In this document: positions 57,765-64,000 of the stretch, in pieces
How positions within the stretch are numbered: the stretch's first letter is position 1
How the letters are laid out: each line of letters begins with the position of its first letter
Source: Microbacterium sp. SLBN-146
GTDB taxonomy: Bacteria > Actinomycetota > Actinomycetes > Actinomycetales > Microbacteriaceae
DNA length: 64,000 bases
Assembly (NCBI RefSeq): GCF_006715145.1
Contig: NZ_VFMR01000001.1
Coordinates: 186,001 to 250,000, forward strand
Direction of reading: 5' to 3'
The notes under the pieces: model-generated
What the model was told of the DNA's origin: nothing
The model's database searches: none
The model's input: only the letters and a program-made list of their open reading frames with translations
Position numbers and translations under genes: made by a program

Positions 57765-60700
57765 TCACTCCGCGACGACCGGGAGCTGCACCGTGATGTA
57801 CCGCCCGTTCTCGACGAAGAGGCCGCGCCCCGCAGGGAATTCATGGCGCTGCACCTTGGGGAAGGCGAGCTTGAACAGCGATTCGCCGTCGTAGCTCTCC
57901 GGGCGGAGCGCGATGCCGTGGCGGCCCGCCTTGAGTTCGCCGATGAGACCGTACCCGCCCGAGAGCTGCGAGACGTCTCCATCGGCGATGAGGAGGTGAT
58001 CGCTGCGGTTGATCGCTTGGAACAGCTCCTTGAGCGGCCGTTCGGCGTCGGTGTCGCCGAACTCGGTGACGTTCTCGACGACGATCGCGATACGGGTCGT
58101 GAGGGTCTCGTCGGCGACGATGTCCTTCAGCTCCTTCGCGAGCGCACGCGTGTCCTCGATACCCGTGACGGCCCGACGCCACGGACGGAACTCCCGCAGC
58201 GCCGCGCGCCTCCCCCCGATGTGGAAGAGCTCCACCGTGGGATCGAACCGCTCGAGCGCCGTGACGAGTCCGCGCACCGCCGTCGTCTTGCCGCTCTGCG
58301 GCGGTCCCGCCACGACGAAGGTCCCGATGGGCTCGAAGCCCGTGGGACCGAGGGTGTCGTCGCCGACGCCGAGCACGGGGAGGTCGTTGACCCGATCGGG
58401 GAGCTCCGCCTGGGATAGCTCCGTGGGGAGCGAGCCGATGTTCTTCGCCTCGACCGCACCCGCGGCCCTCAGATCGGCGGCGAACGCCTCCGCGGCAGCG
58501 TTCTGCTCGGCGACGTTGGTCGTCCCGCCGATGACGGCGACCTGCGTCTCGAGGCCGTCGACGATCGCGCGACCGGGAGCACTCCGCTCGTTGAGCACGT
58601 CCTTCGCGACGCCGAGGATCGAGTACGCCCCTTCGTCGGACATCCGCAGCACGATGCGCTTCGTGACGTTGGCGCTCACCGCGGTCGGAACGGCGCCGTA
58701 GCGATCGGCGGTCGCCACGACGTGCACACCGAGGGGCCGGCCCTCGCCGAGGATCCGCATGAAGATGGCGTAGTACGCCGCGCGCGCCGACGTCGTCTCC
58801 CAGTCCTGCTTGAAGACGCCGAAGCCGTCCAGCAGCAGCAGGATGCGCGGCTCGGACACATCGCCCGTGATCTGCCGGTACTCCGTGATGGACGCCGCGT
58901 TGACATCGGAGTAGCGCTTCGCACGGTCGTCCAGGATGCCGCGGAGGGTCCGCAGCAGTCGCTGGACGCGCTCCACGTCGTCGCCCGACACGATCGAGCC
59001 GACGTGCGGCATCGTCTCGAGGGAGCGCAGCGCACCCGTGCCGAAGTCGATGCCGTAGACGGCCGCGCGCCCGAGGTCGGGCCGCGCTCCCGCGGCGATC
59101 CCGATCGTGCGCAGCGCCGCGCTCTTGCCCGCACCGCTCGTGCCGTAGACGAGCATGTGTCCGTCGGTGTCGGGGAGGAAGGAGACGGCATCCTGCAGCT
59201 GCCGCTGAGGGATGTCGGCGAGTCCGATCGGAATGCGCGTGTCGCCGCCGTCGAGCGGCAGCGCGCGCAGATCGATCGTCGCGGCGAGGTCGTCGAGCCA
59301 CGGGCGCCGGGGGGCGGGGATGCCGGCTTCGTCAGCGCCGCGTACGAGGTTGGCGACGAGCCGCTTCTGGTCGTTCGGGCCGAGGTCCTCATCGTGCGTG
59401 TCGGAGTCCGATTCGGTTTCGGACTCCCACAGCGCGACCGAGCCGAAGCGGAGCTCGGCGACGCGCACCTGCGCGCGGTCGGGGTCGTCGGTCGTCCACC
59501 CGCCCGCGTAGCCGGACTGGAAGGGGACGAGGCGGCCGGGTCCCGTCTTGGCGATCCCGCGACCGGGGATCGAGGGGTCGAACGTCGAGGCGACGACATC
59601 GCCGACGACATCGTTGGAGTCCGCGGCATCCGCCATCCGCAGAGCGACGCGAAGGTTCGTGTTGGCGCGCAGATTGTCCTTGATGACGCCCGCGGGACGC
59701 TGCGTCGCCATGATGAGGTGGATGCCGAGTGAGCGCCCGCGCTGCGCGATGTCCACGACGCCGTCGACGAACTCGGGAACTTCCGTCGCGAGGGCGGCGA
59801 ACTCGTCGATCACGAGGACGAGGGCGGGCGGCGTCTCGGGATCCTGCCGCTTCTCGAGTTCGAGGAGGTCCTTGGCCTTCTTGCGGTTGAACAGGTGCTC
59901 GCGGTGATGGAGCTCCGCCCGCAGGCTCGTGAGCGCACGGCGCACGAGGTGCGGACTGAGGTCGGTCACGAGTCCGACGCAGTGCGGCAGCTCGACGCAG
60001 TCGGCGAACGCGGATCCTCCCTTGTAGTCGACGAAGAGGAACGTGACCCGATCGGGGCTGTACTCGGCCGCCATTCCGAGCACCCACGCCTGCAGGAACT
60101 CCGACTTGCCCGATCCCGTCGTACCGCCGACGAGCGCGTGCGGACCCTGCGTCCGCAGGTCGAGCGACATCGCGTCGGGGCTCCCCTGACCGATGTAGGC
60201 CTTGAGCGTCCCGGCGCGCTTGAGGCGCGGCCGGGGCCCCCGGGTGCGGTCGATGATCGAGTTGTTCTGCCGCCACCGCTCGACGACCGCCTGCGGCTCG
60301 GCCGCGAGGTCGGGCCCGATGAGCCGCAGGAGCGAGACGCTCGCCGGGAGGTCGGAGGAGTCCGCCGCGACCGAGCTCGAGTCGACGACGGGCGCGAGGC
60401 GTTTGGCGAAGATCTCGGCGTACTCGCGGGAGACGCCCTCGATCTCGACGTCGACGGCGCGGTCGCCCGCGCGGACCCACCCGACGTGGGCTTTGTCGAG
60501 ACCGTCCGTGACGTCGATGAAGGTGCGGCACGCGGCGGGAAGCGACTCGACGGTCGGCGCGACGAAGATCGTGTAGACGCCGGCATCCGGTCCGCGCTCG
60601 ATGACCTGGGTCAGCCGGGGTCTGTCGACGGGCGCGTCGTGGGTCACGAAGAGCACGAGGGACACATCGCCGACGGTCGAGTCGGCGCCGCCGGCCTGCT

Positions 60701-62252
60701 CGCCGACGAACTTTCCGAGTGTCATCGAGGCGTCCTTCGCCGAGAGCGGCCCTCTCCGCGTCGCGGAACCCGACAGTCGCTCGAGGATCGTCTCCTCGAG
60801 CCCGTTGAGGAGTGCCGTCCCCGCCGACTGGCTGTCGGCGAGCGCCATCTCGGCGAACGGCGATCGCGGACTCGTCGTGTGCGGCAGCCACTTCATCCAC
60901 TCCATGTCGGCCGTGAACGAGGGGTCGACGATGGCCGCCGTCACGACCTCGTTGGGCGCATGCAGTCCGAACAGCTGCACGCCGAGGCCGCGGACGACGT
61001 CGGCTGCGCGGTCGAGGGGGCCGGCGATCCCGATGGCTCCGGCCGAGGGGAGCAGTTCGATGACGGGAACGTCCTCGATCTGGGCGTAGCGCTGGCGCAC
61101 GACCTCCACCTGCTGCGAGTACTGCGCGATGCCGCGCTGGTCGTTCGCCTCTGCGACGGTGTTGCGGCTCGCGCCCGTGCCGACGCCGAGCCGCAGGCCG
61201 AGGAAGTTCCAGTGCTCGGGGCGTCGCGTCCACAGGAGCGGCCCGAGCGTCAGGGCGTTCTCGTACACGGTCGCCGTCGCGGGAGCCTCGGCGCGCCGGC
61301 GTTCGCGCTCGACGAGCTCTTCATCGGCGAGCGTGTCGTCGAGCTGCTCGAGCTGCGTCTCGAACGTCTCGATCTCGAGCTTGAGCTTCTTGCCCTGCTG
61401 CGTGCGCTGACCCACGAAGTTGCCGAGCATCATGAGGGGGGCCATCGCGACGATGAGGAGCGAGGTCGCGCGCCCCGTCAGCGCGAACATCCCGAAGCCG
61501 AGCAGGACGGGCGCCATGATCATGGGCCACGGGAAGATCCGCGGGTCTGCTTCGTTCGGGATGATCGGATGCCGGAACTCGCGTCCTGCGTAGCGGTCCT
61601 CGACGCGCGGCGAGCGGTTGAACATGAGCGCGCCGCCGCGCTCGAGGACACGGGAATCGTCCGTCGTGACGCGAGGCGCGAGCGAGAACGCGACATCGGT
61701 CGCGCCGATCGTGATGCGCTGCCCGGGGATGACGCGGACGCGCTGCACGAGGCCGCCGTCGACGATGAGACCGTTCGCCGAGTTCAAGTCGACGAGCTCG
61801 ATCCCCTGGTCGACGTCGACGCGGGCATGGCGCTTCGAGACGAGCGGGTCGTCGAGGAGGACGTGGGACGGCCCGACGCGTCCGATGACGGTGCTCCCCG
61901 CCGCGAGCGGCACCGTCTTGCCGGCATCCGGTCCGCTCAGGATGTGCATGAGCGCCGCTGTCGCCGCGCCGTCGCCCGCGGCGGCGACTGCCGGCACGAT
62001 GGACGCGTCGAACCCCGACCCGATCGCGGCGTCGCCGATCGGCATCGCAGGATCGAGATGCACCGGCTGACCCGCGGGGGACGCCACGAGGAGCGTCGGG
62101 ACGTCGCTCGCGTTGACGCCGCCGTCGGCGATGAGGGCGTCGCCCTGAGACAGCGCGCGCGCGACGTCCTGCACGGTGGCCGTCGCGTCGGCCGTCACGA
62201 GTACGTCGACGGACGAGCCGACTCCTCGCCGCAGACCCAGTTTGAGCTTCAC
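57765..62252 (-). CDS. FHA-FtsK/SpoIIIE ATPase, EssC/EccC-like (type VII secretion)
   Basis: Very large membrane ATPase of 1495 residues. Order: an N-terminal domain of about 90 residues, an FHA domain (TVIGRVGPSHVLLDDPLVSK, RHARVDV, SANGLIVDG; about 110-190), two membrane helices (about 235-285), and three FtsK-type P-loop domains. Walker A sites are VGGTTGSGKSEFL near 709, VYGTSGAGKSAAL near 1036 and VAGPPQSGKTTAV near 1316. The first has a full Walker B (VLVIDEFAAL); the second (LLLLDGFGVF) and third (IAIVVENVTEF) lack the usual acidic pair. This matches the motor of type VII secretion, closer to the FHA-bearing EssC layout than to mycobacterial EccC. It overlaps the RDD-FHA gene by 4 bp. 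No WXG100 substrate is in the window. Confidence 0.87.
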   Translation of the reverse strand: MKLKLGLRRGVGSSVDVLVTADATATVQDVARALSQGDALIADGGVNASDVPTLLVASPAGQPVHLDPAMPIGDAAIGSGFDASIVPAVAAAGDGAATAALMHILSGPDAGKTVPLAAGSTVIGRVGPSHVLLDDPLVSKRHARVDVDQGIELVDLNSANGLIVDGGLVQRVRVIPGQRITIGATDVAFSLAPRVTTDDSRVLERGGALMFNRSPRVEDRYAGREFRHPIIPNEADPRIFPWPMIMAPVLLGFGMFALTGRATSLLIVAMAPLMMLGNFVGQRTQQGKKLKLEIETFETQLEQLDDTLADEELVERERRRAEAPATATVYENALTLGPLLWTRRPEHWNFLGLRLGVGTGASRNTVAEANDQRGIAQYSQQVEVVRQRYAQIEDVPVIELLPSAGAIGIAGPLDRAADVVRGLGVQLFGLHAPNEVVTAAIVDPSFTADMEWMKWLPHTTSPRSPFAEMALADSQSAGTALLNGLEETILERLSGSATRRGPLSAKDASMTLGKFVGEQAGGADSTVGDVSLVLFVTHDAPVDRPRLTQVIERGPDAGVYTIFVAPTVESLPAACRTFIDVTDGLDKAHVGWVRAGDRAVDVEIEGVSREYAEIFAKRLAPVVDSSSVAADSSDLPASVSLLRLIGPDLAAEPQAVVERWRQNNSIIDRTRGPRPRLKRAGTLKAYIGQGSPDAMSLDLRTQGPHALVGGTTGSGKSEFLQAWVLGMAAEYSPDRVTFLFVDYKGGSAFADCVELPHCVGLVTDLSPHLVRRALTSLRAELHHREHLFNRKKAKDLLELEKRQDPETPPALVLVIDEFAALATEVPEFVDGVVDIAQRGRSLGIHLIMATQRPAGVIKDNLRANTNLRVALRMADAADSNDVVGDVVASTFDPSIPGRGIAKTGPGRLVPFQSGYAGGWTTDDPDRAQVRVAELRFGSVALWESETESDSDTHDEDLGPNDQKRLVANLVRGADEAGIPAPRRPWLDDLAATIDLRALPLDGGDTRIPIGLADIPQRQLQDAVSFLPDTDGHMLVYGTSGAGKSAALRTIGIAAGARPDLGRAAVYGIDFGTGALRSLETMPHVGSIVSGDDVERVQRLLRTLRGILDDRAKRYSDVNAASITEYRQITGDVSEPRILLLLDGFGVFKQDWETTSARAAYYAIFMRILGEGRPLGVHVVATADRYGAVPTAVSANVTKRIVLRMSDEGAYSILGVAKDVLNERSAPGRAIVDGLETQVAVIGGTTNVAEQNAAAEAFAADLRAAGAVEAKNIGSLPTELSQAELPDRVNDLPVLGVGDDTLGPTGFEPIGTFVVAGPPQSGKTTAVRGLVTALERFDPTVELFHIGGRRAALREFRPWRRAVTGIEDTRALAKELKDIVADETLTTRIAIVVENVTEFGDTDAERPLKELFQAINRSDHLLIADGDVSQLSGGYGLIGELKAGRHGIALRPESYDGESLFKLAFPKVQRHEFPAGRGLFVENGRYITVQLPVVAE

Positions 62253-63595
62253 GAATCAGCACCTCTCGCCACGAGCTCGAACGATCGACCGCCCACGTGC
62301 GCGGTCCATCCGAGCGGAATCCTTGTGCGCTCCCCCACGGGAACCTCTGTCATCTCGCCGCCGGGACCGCGCAGCTGCGTCCCGTTGCGCGACCCTCTGT
62401 CCGTGAGCCAGACGCCGTCGGCATCCTGACCGAACGCCGCGTGCGTCTTCGACATGAGCCGCTCGGGGTCGTCGAGACGCACGAGGGCGTCGACGGCCTC
62501 CCCGTCGGCGGGTGCCGGGTCGCGCCCGATGAGGGCGACGGCGGGCACGCGCACGATCGATCCATCGTCGAACCGGACCATCGCCTGCGACCGGCGGCGG
62601 GGCGCCGCATCGGGCGTTGCGGCGTTGGGCGAGAGGGCGGGCTGCGCTGCAACGACGGGCTGAGCTGCAACGACGGGCTGCGCTCCAACGACGGGCTGCG
62701 CCGGGACCACGTCCGGCTGAGCGGTCGCGGACGGCGCGGCGACCGGGTCGGCGGCGGCGGCCGGCGCGATGGCCACGGTCGGCACGGGATTCGCCGGAGG
62801 CGGGACGGATGCCGCGGAGCGAGGGAACCCGGCATCCGTCTCCGCGACGCCCGCGATGACGGGAACGTCCGCGATGACCGGCGCCTCGCTCGACTCCGCG
62901 TGCCACTGCGCACCCGTGCTTCCAGGCCCGACGACGCCCGCCCGGGAGCGCGCACCGGGAATGCGCAGCGCCAGCTCGGGGTCGGCACCCGTCGCCATCG
63001 AGGGGAGCTCCTCGACGTCGTCGGGGCGGCCTCGCAGCGCTCGACGGGCGTGACGCATCGCCTTCGCGTCGAACGGGTCGATGCCCGCACGGCAGTCGAC
63101 CAGCCAGCAGCGACCGACGCGGTCCAGGATGCTCCGACCACGCTGCTGCGGATCCCACAGCCCCGAGGCGAACAGGAACGCCGGTCCCGCGACGGGCACG
63201 ATGCCGCTGACACCGAGCACGAGGGCGCGGAGGACGACGCGCCAGAAGCCGGGACGCCCGTAGTCGGCGACCGAGACCGAACGCAGGCGCAGGGCCGCCT
63301 TCCCCGTCGTGACACCTCGACGCCCGTGGAGCAGGAGCTGAACGAGTCCGAAGAGGAGCGCTGCCGCGATCCCGACGATGAGCAGGACGATACTCAGGAC
63401 GCCGTCCGCTCCCCCCAGGAGCATGAACCCAGCGATGGCAGCCGGTGACGCGAGCGCCAGCCAGATCGCCACGTCGATCGCGAACGCGAGGGAGCGGTAG
63501 CCCGGGCCCGCCGCGACGAGGCCGAGCTGCGCAGCGAACTCGGGGGTCGTCTCATCGGGACCGTCACCGGAGAGCGGAGGAGTGGGCTGAGTCAT
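62249..63595 (-). CDS. RDD-family membrane protein with C-terminal FHA domain
   Basis: Protein of 448 residues from the ATG at 63595, chosen because AAGGA lies 5 bases before it; another ATG two codons upstream has no spacing for a ribosome-binding site. The N-terminal RDD domain has three or four helices (GYRSLAFAIDVAIWLALASP, GRRGVTTGKAALRLRSVSV). A long Ala/Pro/Val-rich linker with AQPVV-type repeats leads to an FHA domain (VALIGRDPAP, RLMSKTHAAFGQDADGVWLT, DRGSRNGTQL), which should bind phosphothreonine. Its stop overlaps the start of the FtsK ATPase gene (ATGA), so the two act together, plausibly under Ser/Thr-kinase control. Confidence 0.88.
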   Translation of the reverse strand: MTQPTPPLSGDGPDETTPEFAAQLGLVAAGPGYRSLAFAIDVAIWLALASPAAIAGFMLLGGADGVLSIVLLIVGIAAALLFGLVQLLLHGRRGVTTGKAALRLRSVSVADYGRPGFWRVVLRALVLGVSGIVPVAGPAFLFASGLWDPQQRGRSILDRVGRCWLVDCRAGIDPFDAKAMRHARRALRGRPDDVEELPSMATGADPELALRIPGARSRAGVVGPGSTGAQWHAESSEAPVIADVPVIAGVAETDAGFPRSAASVPPPANPVPTVAIAPAAAADPVAAPSATAQPDVVPAQPVVGAQPVVAAQPVVAAQPALSPNAATPDAAPRRRSQAMVRFDDGSIVRVPAVALIGRDPAPADGEAVDALVRLDDPERLMSKTHAAFGQDADGVWLTDRGSRNGTQLRGPGGEMTEVPVGERTRIPLGWTAHVGGRSFELVARGADS

Positions 63596-63661
63596 GGTCA
63601 TCCTTGTGTCGCGCGCCGCGCTAGCGGCACGGTCGCAGCGTGCACGACGACCTCCACATTC

Positions 63662-63689
63662 TCACGTGACGGCATCGTCACGTGACGGC
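63662..63689. promoter_or_regulatory. Tandem TCACGTGACGGC sites
   Basis: The 12-mer TCACGTGACGGC, containing the palindrome TCACGTGA, occurs at 63662-63673 and 63678-63689, one and a half helical turns apart (16 bp), about 70-95 bp upstream of the RDD-FHA start. This is typical of an operator pair; no known regulator can be named. Confidence 0.5.
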
Positions 63690-63715
63690 GCGCTCGCCCG
63701 ATCGCGACCTGACCG

Positions 63716-64000
63716 TCAGGCCCAGGTCAGCGTGACGAGCACGAGGAGGACCACCACGAGGACGACCAGAACGACCGCGCCCACGGCGATCGCGACACGG
63801 ATGCGGCGCCACCGACGCCCCGACCGGCGCGCGCGGCTGACCTCGCGCGTGCCGCGATTCTGGAGCGAGGACGGAGATGACGGCCGCTCGTGGGCCACCG
63901 ACGGCGGGACAGCGCGTGGGCGGTAGACGGGCGGTGGCGAATCCTCGACCCTCGCGGCGGAAGCCGGAGCGGATTCACCCGTCGAGGATGGCGGTGACGT
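63716..64000 (-). CDS. Membrane protein, C-terminal part (5' end outside window)
   Basis: An open frame runs from the window edge to a TGA at 63716. The visible 94 residues are a Pro/Ala/Ser-rich polar stretch, a basic patch (RRSGRRWRRIRVA) and a C-terminal membrane helix of V and L, ending TLTWA. A GTG at 63898 could start a 60-residue protein, but the frame stays open to the edge and is of similar composition, so a longer protein is more likely. Its place upstream of the RDD-FHA and FtsK genes suggests part of the same secretion locus. Family not recognised. Confidence 0.55.
   Translation of the reverse strand, partial: TSPPSSTGESAPASAARVEDSPPPVYRPRAVPPSVAHERPSSPSSLQNRGTREVSRARRSGRRWRRIRVAIAVGAVVLVVLVVVLLVLVTLTWA

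Noticed and set aside
59895..62429. 844-codon plus-strand frame opposite the FtsK ATPase
   Set aside because: Shadow of the ATPase coding strand, without any motif.

Overview
The window is high-GC actinobacterial chromosome, most probably a Microbacterium-like member of the Microbacteriaceae. The evidence is the alanine-rich extensions on several ribosomal proteins, frequent GTG and TTG starts, an actinobacterial order of ribosomal genes and actinobacterial families (DUF4012, LPXTG surface proteins, an Rv0909/MT0933-like antitoxin). No rRNA, tRNA, CRISPR array, transposase or phage gene was recognised. Nearly all housekeeping genes lie on the minus strand.

Layout. (1) 1-731: rplM-rpsI, cut by the left edge. 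(2) 957-3445: two CPBP membrane protease genes around an LPXTG surface-protein gene. (3) 3480-18511: a Wzx/Wzy-type exopolysaccharide (EPS) cluster holding a low-molecular-weight tyrosine phosphatase, a fused Wzz/tyrosine kinase, an initiating glycosyl-phosphotransferase, four GT-B and one GT-A glycosyltransferases, a Wzy-like polymerase, a Wzx-like flippase, two polysaccharide pyruvyl transferases and a VanZ-like protein. (4) 18634-29117: a DUF4012 protein, a second LPXTG protein, an endonuclease/exonuclease/phosphatase-family enzyme, and then a putative second polysaccharide module made of a GH6 glucanase, a response regulator, a membrane GT2 synthase resembling cellulose synthase, a histidine kinase and a membrane protein with a degenerate GGDEF domain; a lipoprotein closes the region. 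(5) 29184-35445: truA, an SGNH-type acyltransferase, rplQ, rpoA, rpsK, rpsM, rpmJ and infA. (6) 35703-37829: an AbiEi-like protein, palindromic repeats and a DsbA-like oxidoreductase. (7) 37846-50340: map, adk, secY and the complete spc and S10 ribosomal operons, without an S14 gene at its common place. (8) 51090-57434: an M20 amidohydrolase, an orphan antitoxin-like protein, tuf, fusA, rpsG and rpsL. (9) 57765-64000: an EssC/EccC-like FtsK ATPase with an FHA domain, an RDD-FHA membrane protein and the end of a third gene, which look like part of a type VII secretion locus.

The EPS genes give a coherent pathway: the phosphotransferase loads the first sugar on undecaprenyl phosphate, the glycosyltransferases extend the unit, pyruvyl transferases decorate it, Wzx flips and Wzy polymerises it, and the Wzz-kinase with its phosphatase sets chain length. 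This whole island sits between truA and rplM, genes that are close neighbours in many actinobacteria. The most interesting candidate for an undescribed system is the GH6/GT2/two-component/degenerate-GGDEF module at 21908-28543, which looks like a signal-controlled beta-glucan synthesis locus with a dedicated glucanase.
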